Position numbers and translations under genes: made by a program. From Gemmatimonadota bacterium (GTDB taxonomy: Bacteria > Gemmatimonadota > Gemmatimonadetes > JACCXV01 > JAHWKZ01), in the NCBI GenBank assembly GCA_030641505.1, contig DAOWHI010000200.1:1-7958 (forward strand): DNA of 7,958 nt, in the 5' to 3' direction. The notes under the pieces were generated by a model. The model worked only from the letters and a program-made list of their open reading frames with translations, was not told the DNA's origin and made no database searches. Positions within the stretch are counted from its first letter, which is position 1, and each line of letters begins with the position of its first letter. Below, one piece after another: positions 1-6,362 of the stretch.

Positions 1-657
1 CGAGGCGGTGAGGTCCTTGTCGATGACGGCGGGAACGCCGTGGAGGTTCCCGTGCTCGTCCGCCACGACGGGGATCCCTCCACCGCCGGTAGCGATCGTG
101 ACGATGCCCGACGCCAGCAGCGCCTGGATCGCCTCCAGCTCGATGATTCTTCGCGGCTCGGGCGAAGCGACGACGCGCCGCCAGCCCCGTCCCACCTCCT
201 CGACGATTTGCCAGCCTTCTCGCTCGCTGCGTTCCATCGCCTCCGGTCGGGTCATGACCCCGCCGATCGCCTTGGTGGGGTGGGTGAACGCCGGGTCGTC
301 GGGATCCACTTCGGTCTGGGTGATCAGCGTGACCACCGTTTTCGACATCTTCCGCTCGCCGAAGATGTTGAGCAGGTTCTGCTGCAGGGCGTACCCGATC
401 GCACCCTGGGCGTCGGCATCGCAGACATCCAACGGAATCTCGTGCAACTCGTCTGACGCGAGCTCCGAGCGACGCAAGATGAAGCCGACCTGAGGCGCGT
501 TGCCGTGCGTGACGACGACGTCCCAGCCGTCCTGGATCATATCGGCGATATGTTCGGCGGCCTCCCCGGCGATCCGGTACTGGTCCTCGACGGTCTGGTG
601 TTGTCGATCCTTGATCAGCGCGTTGCCGCCCACAGCGAAGACAGCCTTCCCCTTCAT
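1..657 (-). CDS. arcC: Carbamate kinase, C-terminus cut by window edge
   Basis: This cytosolic kinase catalyses reversible transfer of the phosphate of carbamoyl phosphate to ADP, giving ATP, carbon dioxide and ammonia. The window holds the first 219 codons; the family is usually about 310 residues, so roughly 90 are missing off the left edge. Visible family motifs are the N-terminal nucleotide-fold segment AVGGNALIKD (residues 8-17), THGNAPQVG (50-58), the PTKAIG segment (127-132), GRGWRRVVASPEP (157-168), the glycine-rich ATGGGGIPVV (189-198) and VIDKDLTAS (211-219). KAIGGVM stands where most relatives read KPIGPFY, a modest variation. The ATG at 657 is preceded by GAGGAG (664-669) with a 6-nt spacer, which fixes the start. 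It lies 29 nt after the transcarbamylase gene, so the kinase probably takes that enzyme's carbamoyl phosphate, as yqeA is thought to do beside ygeW in E. coli. The lack of arginine deiminase genes in view argues against a classical arc operon, though flanks are unseen. Confidence 0.95.
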   Translation of the reverse strand, partial: MKGKAVFAVGGNALIKDRQHQTVEDQYRIAGEAAEHIADMIQDGWDVVVTHGNAPQVGFILRRSELASDELHEIPLDVCDADAQGAIGYALQQNLLNIFGERKMSKTVVTLITQTEVDPDDPAFTHPTKAIGGVMTRPEAMERSEREGWQIVEEVGRGWRRVVASPEPRRIIELEAIQALLASGIVTIATGGGGIPVVADEHGNLHGVPAVIDKDLTAS

Positions 658-686
658 ACCCGACTCCTCACGCGTGTCCGCGCGGC

Positions 687-1661
687 TCACATCGTCAGGA
701 CCATGACCGCCTTCTGTACGTGCAGGCGGTTCTCGGCCTGTTGATAGACGACGCTGTTGGGTCCATCTATGACGCTGTCTGTGACCTCGATGTTCCTGTC
801 AGCCGGCAGGCAATGCATGTAGATCGCGTCCTTCTTCGCCAGTGTCATGCGGTGGTCGTCGGCGATCCAGTCGCTGTACCTCTGGCTGATCTTGGCAGAT
901 TCTCCGTGATCGGTGGTCCTTAGCATACACCCCCAACTCTTCGGGTAGACAATATCGGCGTTCTCGAAGCCCGCGTCGAAGTCATCGAGAATCTCGAAAG
1001 ACCCATCATGCTGGCGGGCGTTTTCTCTGGCTTGCTCGACGATCTCGGGGATCAGCCGAAACTCAGGCGGATGGGTCAACCGTACGTTCATCCCGAATCG
1101 GGTCATCAGCAGGATCAGGCTCTGCGGCACGCTGAGCGGTTTCTGATAGCTGGTGGCGTAGGCGTAACTGACGTTGATCGTCAGGCCCCGTGGATCCCCC
1201 TTTCGCTCGATGATCGTCAGCAGGTCGGCCAGGATCTGGAAGGGGTGGTACATATCGCACTGCATGTTGAAGACCGGCACGCGACTCGCCGCCGCCACGT
1301 CGCGGATGTATCGATTGCCGAGTCCCCAGTCGCATCGTCGAATGCCGATCGCGTCGTTGTAGCGGCCCAGGATCTCTCCGATCTCCTTGGCCGTGTCGCC
1401 ATGACTGATCTGCGTCGTGGTGCTGTCTATGAACTGGGCGTGGCCCCCCAGTTGCGCCATGCCAGCCTCGAAGCTGTTGCGCGTCCGGGTGCTGGTGAAG
1501 AAGAACAGCAGCGAGATGACCTTGTCCCGCAGGTAGGCGTGCGGCTCGCCGACTTCTCTCTTTCGTTTCAAATCACGGGCCGTATCCAGGATCGCCTGAA
1601 TCTCCTCCCCACTCCACTCCTGGGTCGTGATCATGTCTCGTCCACGAAGAGATCCTTCCAT
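687..1661 (-). CDS. ygeW: YgeW-like transcarbamylase (aspartate/ornithine carbamoyltransferase superfamily)
   Basis: The protein has 324 residues. It has the carbamoyl-phosphate loop STRTR (57-61, followed by NSFE), HPFQ (139-142, the HPxQ motif), and HCLPADR (283-289) near the C-terminus. The segments QISHGDTAKE (84-93), NMQCD (132-136), KPLSVPQ (174-180) and DIVYPKSWG (236-244) match what I recall of E. coli YgeW rather than ArgF, whose ornithine-binding SMG loop I do not find. E. coli YgeW is about 396 residues, so this form is shorter. YgeW had no activity with common amino acids when first characterised and has since been tied to purine breakdown. The likely direction is phosphorolysis of a ureido acid to an amine plus carbamoyl phosphate, feeding the kinase just downstream; the exact substrate is inferred. 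The ATG at 1661 directly follows the ygeY stop codon (1664-1662), with GGGAG 6 nt upstream inside ygeY, so translation is probably coupled. A second ATG at codon 10 lacks a well-spaced ribosome site. No ygeX gene lies between this and ygeY, unlike E. coli. Confidence 0.88.
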   Translation of the reverse strand: MEGSLRGRDMITTQEWSGEEIQAILDTARDLKRKREVGEPHAYLRDKVISLLFFFTSTRTRNSFEAGMAQLGGHAQFIDSTTTQISHGDTAKEIGEILGRYNDAIGIRRCDWGLGNRYIRDVAAASRVPVFNMQCDMYHPFQILADLLTIIERKGDPRGLTINVSYAYATSYQKPLSVPQSLILLMTRFGMNVRLTHPPEFRLIPEIVEQARENARQHDGSFEILDDFDAGFENADIVYPKSWGCMLRTTDHGESAKISQRYSDWIADDHRMTLAKKDAIYMHCLPADRNIEVTDSVIDGPNSVVYQQAENRLHVQKAVMVLTM

Positions 1662-2870
1662 CTACGTCTCCCGCCCCCCGATCATCTTTGGTAGTAATGC
1701 ATAGAATTTAGTTGCTTCGACCACGTCCTCCAGTGGTACGTGTTCGTCGACCGCGTGGGCGAAGACCTCGTCACCGGGTCCGAAGCCAATCGACGGGATG
1801 CCGACCTTTCCGCACCAATAGTTCCCGTTGGTCGAGAAATCCCATTTCCCGGCCGGCCCGTCACGATCCCAAAGCGCCTTCACGGTGCTCTTTCCCGCTC
1901 CTACCAAGGGGTCGTCTTCCTCGAGGGCCCAAGCGGGAAAGTACTTTTCGTAGACGCAGACCGCTCCGGTGTGACTCGGGGTGTCGTAGACGAGCTCGCA
2001 CACCTCGAAATCCTCCCGCTGCGCTTCGGGAACGAGCGCCGCGATCGCCTCGATGACGCCCTCCTTCGTTTCCCCGAAGGTCACCCGGCGGTCGATGAAG
2101 ATCCGGCACTCATCGGGAACGCTATTATCGCTCGGCGCCATACTGGAGATGCGGCTGACGGTGATGCGTCCCTGCCCCAGGAACTCGTGGGTCGGGAGCT
2201 CCGCGTCCAGCCGGTCGATCGCCTGAACGAGCGGCAGCATTTTATATATCGCGTTGTCCCCCAGAAAGTTGCTGGCGGCGTGTGCACTCCGTCCCCGGCA
2301 CACCACCTCGAGCTCCACCCGACCCTTGTGGCCACGATAGACGTTCATCTTCGTCGGCTCGCCGATGACGACAAAATCGGGTGTGACGTTCTCCCACGTA
2401 TGGAACGCCTGACACGCGACCCCGTCACAGGCCTCCTCGATGTTGCCGAAATAGTAGGCGCTAAAGCCGTCCAGCAAACCAAGATCGCGGGCGATCGCCA
2501 TGCCGTAGATCATGCCGGGCGTGCTTCCCTTTTCATCCAGCGCGCCGCGCCCAAAGAGCATCCCGTCTTCCACCTTCCCCTCGAAGGGATCCCACTCCCA
2601 TTGCGCCGGATCGCCGATCCCGACGGTATCGAGATGGCTGTCGAACAGAAGGACCCTGTCGCCGTCTCCGATCCGGCCTACGATCGAGCCGTACGCGTCG
2701 ACGTAGACTTCGTCGAAGGCGAGACGCCCCATCTCCTCGCCGACGCGCTCACCCACCTCTTCAGTGTCGCTGTCCATGCTCGGGATCGCGACGATTTCTC
2801 GAAAGAAGGTCAGGATGTCGTTCCTGGCTGCTGCCACGCGATGATGGAGCTGCTCGACTATCTCACTCAC
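1662..2870 (-). CDS. ygeY: YgeY-type M20 family metallohydrolase
   Basis: A cytosolic zinc-dependent hydrolase of the M20 peptidase/deacylase family, which cleaves amide or N-carbamoyl bonds. With the GTG start at 2870 it has 402 residues, close to E. coli YgeY. Predicted metal ligands and catalytic residues are all present: SHLDT (H79, D81), ALDEKG (D112), NIEEACDG (E145 base and E146), GEPT (E171), and H372 in AHAVDE. The dimerisation (lid) domain is marked by SAHAASN (H197) and GDNAIYKM. Stretches such as DTVGIG, YRGHKGR, TVSRI, IDRRVTFGET and KWDFSTNG track the YgeY subfamily, once annotated as a selenium-metabolism-linked hydrolase. An ATG at 2906 would add 12 residues and overlap ygfK by 11 nt, but it has no ribosome site. 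The GTG at 2870 has GGAGG 9 nt upstream and matches the family N-terminus length, so I prefer it. Position between ygfK and ygeW suggests it acts on a ring-opened purine intermediate; the substrate is not proven by sequence. Confidence 0.93.
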   Translation of the reverse strand: MSEIVEQLHHRVAAARNDILTFFREIVAIPSMDSDTEEVGERVGEEMGRLAFDEVYVDAYGSIVGRIGDGDRVLLFDSHLDTVGIGDPAQWEWDPFEGKVEDGMLFGRGALDEKGSTPGMIYGMAIARDLGLLDGFSAYYFGNIEEACDGVACQAFHTWENVTPDFVVIGEPTKMNVYRGHKGRVELEVVCRGRSAHAASNFLGDNAIYKMLPLVQAIDRLDAELPTHEFLGQGRITVSRISSMAPSDNSVPDECRIFIDRRVTFGETKEGVIEAIAALVPEAQREDFEVCELVYDTPSHTGAVCVYEKYFPAWALEEDDPLVGAGKSTVKALWDRDGPAGKWDFSTNGNYWCGKVGIPSIGFGPGDEVFAHAVDEHVPLEDVVEATKFYALLPKMIGGRET

Positions 2871-2879
2871 GCCGTCGGT

Positions 2880-2884
2880 CCTCC
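2880..2884 (-). promoter_or_regulatory. Shine-Dalgarno supporting the ygeY GTG start
   Basis: GGAGG on the minus strand lies 9 nt before the GTG at 2870. It sits in the 25-nt gap between the ygfK stop and that GTG. The earlier in-frame ATG at 2906 has no comparable site, so this element favours the GTG start. If the ATG were used, initiation would have to depend on coupling with the end of ygfK. Confidence 0.6.
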
Positions 2885-2895
2885 GTGGATCACTC

Positions 2896-4950
2896 TCATA
2901 GGTCATAGAGCGCGTTGACGTAGTTGACGCGATCGGCGTGGAAGACGGCGTCGCGCATCCACCGAAGGATGTGCAAGTACGTCAGGTCGATCTCACTAGC
3001 CGCCGTTCCCTCGATCGTCGTCACCGGGTCGTCGGGATCCAGCGTCACCGCGAAATCCGGCCCCGTGAAGAGCGCACGATCGCCGGCATCGCCCAGGCTG
3101 AACTCGATGCCTTCCACGCGACCCCAAATGCACATCTCGCCGTCATTACGCTCGACCGCGAAGCCATCGAGCTCGTCGAACTCGCGCCAATCTTCCAGCG
3201 ACCCGAAGAAGCGCGGCTTTACGACGTAGGGGCCTCCATCCTCCGGACAGAACACGTCGCAGTTACCACAGTCGTTGCAGAAGTCCGCAAAATTGCCGTA
3301 CTGCTGTTTCTGGTCGATAACTAACGTCCCATCGGTGCGGCTCGTCCAGGTCTCGCCGGCGAACCGCATCTTGTGAATCGGTTGCTCGAGACGCGGGAGA
3401 ACGAACACGAAATTGGCGTTGTTAGGACACACGGGGACGCACTTGTTGCATGTGACACAATCAAACAGGTCGAGGTGTGAGCCGATCTTGGCAGGCGGTT
3501 TCGAGTTTCGAACCCTGGCGTAGCGCGTGTCCGCCGTTGCGTGCGGGACGTAATGATCGGTATTGCAGAGCGCGGCCTCAGCCACCCACCTACGGTAGAG
3601 ATCTCCACCCGCAACGGCCGCTAGATCTCCACCCGAATCGAGCGCCGCCTCGCAAGCGCCCCGCAGCGCGGGCTCCTCGATATCGAGCCGGGCCAGAGCC
3701 GTGGAGCCCAACCCGTAGGCACGGATGATGTAGCTCGCGACGTCGTCGGCACCGACCTCATCCATACGTTTTCGCAGCGCATTGAAGTAACGCTGTGCCC
3801 GACCGTAGCCGCCGGGCTTGAGGAGATCGGTACACACGGTCACCGGGACGAGCCCCAGCGCCACCGCGTCGGGGAAATTCTCTCGCCCGATGCCGGCGGC
3901 GAACGATATCGGGAACCGATTCCCGAAGGTGGCTCGAAACTCTTGCACGATGTTCATCGCCAACACGTGCAGCGGTGGCCCCGAGAGATACATCTCCTTC
4001 TCGGATGCGGGAAAGAAGTCACGATCGTTCTCGACGATCAGGGTGTTTGTGAACTTCACGCCAAAACCACGACCCAACTCGTCGGCGGTGTTCTCCAAGC
4101 GATCTACGAACTCGACCATCTGATCCCAGCGAGTGTCCTGCTCAAACGCAGTGTCGGGAATGCGGATCCCCTCGTATCCCATAACCTCGTTCAACAGCTC
4201 ACGCGTTCGCGCTGGCCCAAGCAACAGCGGATTGAGCTTGACCGTGCAGTGCAGCCCGTTGTGGCGCAGCAGAAAGTCGATGATGCGCTCGATCTCGTCT
4301 GGCGGACAGCCGTGAAACGTGCTCAGGGTGAGCGTGTTCGAAAGCCGGGTCGGGAAGTCCAAGTCGCGAAACTCCGCGAACTCGTCTGGGATCTCGCCAC
4401 GGAGGCGATCGACGATCGCGGACGCGTCCTGCATGCCGGAAATAAAGGCCTGGACTCGATCATCCCGGATACCAGCGAGATCGTACCCGACGCTTATGTC
4501 ATAGATGATCCGGTCGAATCCAGGCACGAGGGAAATCCGATCGCTGGCGCGCAGAATCTCGATCAACATCGCGCCTTTCACGTACTCCTCGAGCGACTGC
4601 TCGATCTTGAGCTCTTGGCTCCACTCCACGTTGAAGCCGACGGTCGCCATATCGATACACGGGCGCGGGATCTCCAGCTCGTCCAGAACCTGGACCGTCT
4701 TGAGTTCCACGATACGACAACCGACAAGCCAGCTCAGGACGATGTTCTGCGCCATTTGTGAATGCGGTCCGGCTGCTGGCCCCAGCGGAGTCGCAGCCGT
4801 GTTGCCGTGGAACTGCACCGACAGGTCCTTTTCGACATCGCCGAAAAAACACTTGCGCAGGGGAAGATCGAAGATCTTGTCTTCGCGTTTGAGCTCACGA
4901 AACATGCGCGCTATCAGCGCACCAAACGGATATGGGCGAAGCTCCGCCAC
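2896..4950 (-). CDS. ygfK: YgfK-like flavin/iron-sulfur oxidoreductase lacking the GltD-type domain
   Basis: The 684-residue protein belongs to the YgfK family (named putative selenate reductase subunit), now linked to purine or uric acid reduction. Residues 1-395 match the dihydroorotate-dehydrogenase-like N-terminal part: RPYPFGALIARMF (5-17), GPAAGPHSQMAQNI (57-70), ELKTVQ (82-87), TLSTFHGCPPDEIE (208-221), TVKLNP (236-241), GVKFTNTL (297-304) and TDLLKPGGY (374-382). Two 4Fe-4S motifs follow, CVTCNKCVPVCP (C498, C501, C504, C508) and CNDCGNCDVFCP (C558, C561, C564, C568). E. coli YgfK, about 1,030 residues, carries a GltD-like FAD/NAD(P)H domain between these parts. Here only about 115 residues separate them, with no GxGxxG motif, so the NAD(P)H site is absent. 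No stop or frameshift marks the gap, so it looks like a natural architecture rather than decay. The start is GTG, 3 nt after the lipoprotein stop; it is supported by family alignment, though the ribosome site is weak. The C-terminal 115 residues are family-like but unassigned. It presumably needs an outside electron donor. Confidence 0.9.
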   Translation of the reverse strand: MAELRPYPFGALIARMFRELKREDKIFDLPLRKCFFGDVEKDLSVQFHGNTAATPLGPAAGPHSQMAQNIVLSWLVGCRIVELKTVQVLDELEIPRPCIDMATVGFNVEWSQELKIEQSLEEYVKGAMLIEILRASDRISLVPGFDRIIYDISVGYDLAGIRDDRVQAFISGMQDASAIVDRLRGEIPDEFAEFRDLDFPTRLSNTLTLSTFHGCPPDEIERIIDFLLRHNGLHCTVKLNPLLLGPARTRELLNEVMGYEGIRIPDTAFEQDTRWDQMVEFVDRLENTADELGRGFGVKFTNTLIVENDRDFFPASEKEMYLSGPPLHVLAMNIVQEFRATFGNRFPISFAAGIGRENFPDAVALGLVPVTVCTDLLKPGGYGRAQRYFNALRKRMDEVGADDVASYIIRAYGLGSTALARLDIEEPALRGACEAALDSGGDLAAVAGGDLYRRWVAEAALCNTDHYVPHATADTRYARVRNSKPPAKIGSHLDLFDCVTCNKCVPVCPNNANFVFVLPRLEQPIHKMRFAGETWTSRTDGTLVIDQKQQYGNFADFCNDCGNCDVFCPEDGGPYVVKPRFFGSLEDWREFDELDGFAVERNDGEMCIWGRVEGIEFSLGDAGDRALFTGPDFAVTLDPDDPVTTIEGTAASEIDLTYLHILRWMRDAVFHADRVNYVNALYDL

Positions 4951-4953
4951 GGC

Positions 4954-5496
4954 TCAGTCTCGCCTTGCCTCTATCTTGCTACCCAGCTCGCTCGAATACT
5001 CGATGACGTACCGGTGTTCTGAATCCGCCCTGATATCTATATCGAGAAATCGGACTGTAGAGGGATTCAATTCGCGGTCCACGCCCCGCAACTCCAGATC
5101 ATAAGGCCCATTCTCGGTCCCCACGACGCGAAGGGTGTACTCGCCGCTCATGGCGTTTCCAACGTAGACGATGCGGGTCTCCGGACCCTCCGCACCGGTC
5201 ACATCGTCGTCGATGCTCTCTGTCTCGTAGGATGAACTCGGTATGTCCGCAAAGATCCGGTCGACTTGCGGATCCTTTCCGGTCTTTCGATCCCGAGGGT
5301 CGACCAAAACCAGGTCCGCCGACGGCGCCAGTTGGCCCTCCCCGGCATGGATACGGATGTCGAGTTGACCTCCGATCTCATCGACTTGTCGGGCCTCATT
5401 GTTCGTCACGTCGTCTCTTTTGCCGGTACATGAGATGACCAGAAGCAGGGGGCAAACGCAGAATAGTGTTCGCGTTTTCAATGCCAACCGTCCCAC
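4954..5496 (-). CDS. Secreted lipoprotein with beta-rich domain of unknown function
   Basis: A 180-residue protein with a type II signal peptide: basic residues (R3, K7, R9), a hydrophobic core (LFCVCPLLLV), and the lipobox V-I-S-C with lipidated C23. The mature part looks beta-rich. It contains LVLVDPRDRKTGKDPQ, FADIPSSSYETESIDDDVTG and YTLRVVGTENGPYDLELRGVD, a pattern I recall from many uncharacterised bacterial proteins (DPxGRxTGxDP, then IPxSxY, then a short beta-sandwich end), so it may be a binding or structural module. I see no catalytic motif. The GTG at 5496 opens the frame but lacks a clear ribosome site; TTG codons at 5487 and 5481 are alternatives and would still leave a full signal peptide. 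Its stop codon is 3 nt from the ygfK start, so the two are almost certainly co-transcribed and translationally coupled. An envelope protein upstream of a cytosolic purine-catabolic operon might suggest ligand capture at the surface, but it could simply be a neighbour. Confidence 0.8.
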   Translation of the reverse strand: MGRLALKTRTLFCVCPLLLVISCTGKRDDVTNNEARQVDEIGGQLDIRIHAGEGQLAPSADLVLVDPRDRKTGKDPQVDRIFADIPSSSYETESIDDDVTGAEGPETRIVYVGNAMSGEYTLRVVGTENGPYDLELRGVDRELNPSTVRFLDIDIRADSEHRYVIEYSSELGSKIEARRD

Positions 5497-5512
5497 GTTT
5501 CAGAAGTAAGTG

Positions 5513-5546
5513 AAAGGGGGCGACCCCGTAGGCGTCGCCCCCCTGA
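5513..5546 (-). terminator. GC-rich hairpin after the cytochrome c gene
   Basis: A perfect 9-bp inverted repeat, GGGGGCGAC (5516-5524) and GTCGCCCCC (5534-5542), surrounds a 9-nt loop. Read on the minus strand it lies 30 nt after the cytochrome c stop and is followed by a short TTT and then CACTT. The U-tract is short, so termination may be partial. Readthrough would join the cytochrome gene to the lipoprotein-ygfK operon; full termination would require a promoter for the lipoprotein in the roughly 20 nt left before its start, and none is visible there. Read on the plus strand it has no U-tract. Confidence 0.55.
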
Positions 5547-5571
5547 AAAACTCACCGTGTTCGAGCGCGCT

Positions 5572-6066
5572 TCACCGCGCCCGGCGGAACACCTCATTGA
5601 CGTAGAAAGCCACCGCGTCAACGTCTCGGTACGGCAACCCATAGAGACCCCAACTGGGCATTTCCGACTCGTGGCCGATGAACACCCGATGACGAATGGC
5701 TGGGACGTCGCCGGCGTAGGCCCAACCGCCGACAGTAAAGTCCGGCATCGAGAGGTCGCTCTGTACGGCTAGCTCGCCGTCCCCGCGACCGCCAGTACCG
5801 TGGCACGTGGCACAGCTGTAGGACCAAACGAGTTCTCCGCGCTCAAAACGGTCCTCACCACCCGACCAGGCGATCGTGTCAAACACGGCTGGGTTGTACT
5901 GGGTCTGCGCCATGGCGACGGAGTCCGCTCGGGCCGCACGCAGAGCTTCTTCCACATCCTCGGCCGAGGCTTGCTGGGGCTCTGGCACCTCTTGCTCGCC
6001 GCCACAACCGACCATAAGCATCGCAATAACGACCGCCGAGAGAATTCGGAGACAAGTCTTGTCCAT
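5572..6066 (-). CDS. Mono-haem class I cytochrome c lipoprotein
   Basis: A 164-residue electron carrier predicted to be anchored by lipid outside the cytoplasmic membrane. The N-terminus has a lysine, a hydrophobic stretch (ILSAVVIAMLMVG) and the lipobox M-V-G-C, giving lipidated C21. A charged, Glu/Ala-rich linker follows (about 22-60). The c-type haem motif is CATCH (C85, C88, H89), followed by GTGGRGDGELA; M136 in ESEMPSWG is the likely sixth ligand. The layout resembles the single-haem cytochrome c domain that serves terminal oxidases or periplasmic dehydrogenases. The frame is open back to a GTG at 6096, but the ATG at 6066 has GGGAG 6 nt upstream and starts the signal peptide directly, so I use it. 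A hairpin separates it from the following operon. Its link with the purine-type genes is by position only; it could carry electrons for an unseen membrane or periplasmic enzyme. Confidence 0.9.
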   Translation of the reverse strand: MDKTCLRILSAVVIAMLMVGCGGEQEVPEPQQASAEDVEEALRAARADSVAMAQTQYNPAVFDTIAWSGGEDRFERGELVWSYSCATCHGTGGRGDGELAVQSDLSMPDFTVGGWAYAGDVPAIRHRVFIGHESEMPSWGLYGLPYRDVDAVAFYVNEVFRRAR

Positions 6067-6072
6067 GTCAAA

Positions 6073-6077
6073 CTCCC
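6073..6077 (-). promoter_or_regulatory. Shine-Dalgarno fixing the cytochrome c start
   Basis: GGGAG on the minus strand sits 6 nt before the ATG at 6066. It lies inside the possible longer reading frame from GTG 6096, and so argues that the shorter protein, which begins directly at its signal peptide, is the real product. Confidence 0.7.
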
Positions 6078-6352
6078 TACGCTGAGTCCGAAGCACTCAC
6101 GACACACCCATCCAAAGGCCCTTTATCTATAAATCGTAAGTTGCAGGGCCCCCGACGTCTGTGGGGAATCTCCCTAGCTCTATTGTAAGAATCTTAGCGC
6201 AGAACCGCAGCCCACGCTCTCGCCCCGACGAAAGTGCCCGCTAACTCCTTCGCTGGCCACGGCTCCTTGACCCCCCACTAGCGTCCACCTAGGCTCGTTC
6301 GCTGTCACGCTATGCCAGCGCTTCCGGGACTGACCGGAGCGAGACAGCAGCC

Positions 6353-6357
6353 GGGAG
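6353..6357 (+). promoter_or_regulatory. Shine-Dalgarno supporting the GTG start of the plus-strand gene
   Basis: GGGAG lies 5 nt upstream of the GTG at 6363. The in-frame ATG at 6312 has no purine-rich site before it, so this element favours the GTG start. Confidence 0.55.
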
Positions 6358-6362
6358 TGGAC

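Larger units (their letters stand above)
6067..6362. other. Divergent intergenic region between cytochrome c and plus-strand gene
   Basis: This 296-nt stretch should hold promoters for both directions, but no convincing -35/-10 pair is visible. On the minus strand an AT-rich island with TATAGA (6126-6131) could be a -10 element for the cytochrome gene, yet nothing like TTGACA stands 17 nt upstream. The island is flanked by a 6-bp inverted repeat, GGCCCT (6117-6122) and AGGGCC (6145-6150). A small palindrome, TAAGA-A-TCTTA (6186-6196), could be an operator half-site pair or chance. An imperfect hairpin lies at 6319-6341. I found no tRNA-like cloverleaf and no credible small gene. Confidence 0.5.

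Noticed and set aside
1008..1694. Plus-strand open frame (228 codons) opposite the transcarbamylase
   Set aside because: Shadow of a gene with clear STRTR and HCLP motifs on the other strand.
1740..2918. Long plus-strand open frame (392 codons) opposite ygeY
   Set aside because: It is antisense to a gene with complete M20 active-site motifs, its translation shows no recognisable family, and GC-rich codon use readily leaves the opposite strand open.
3943..4761. Plus-strand open frame (272 codons) opposite ygfK
   Set aside because: Antisense to strongly conserved flavin-domain sequence, with no ribosome site or domain; treated as a shadow.
2896..4950. Possible selenocysteine or a selenate reductase role, as suggested by the family's historical name
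   Set aside because: No in-frame TGA codon with downstream extension was seen, and the name rests on genetic linkage in E. coli; the purine-type context explains the genes better.
6319..6341. Hairpin CGCT-T-CCGG / CCGGAGCG near the start of the plus-strand gene
   Set aside because: Imperfect (one bulged T), no U-tract, and within the possible coding start; no regulatory role can be supported.
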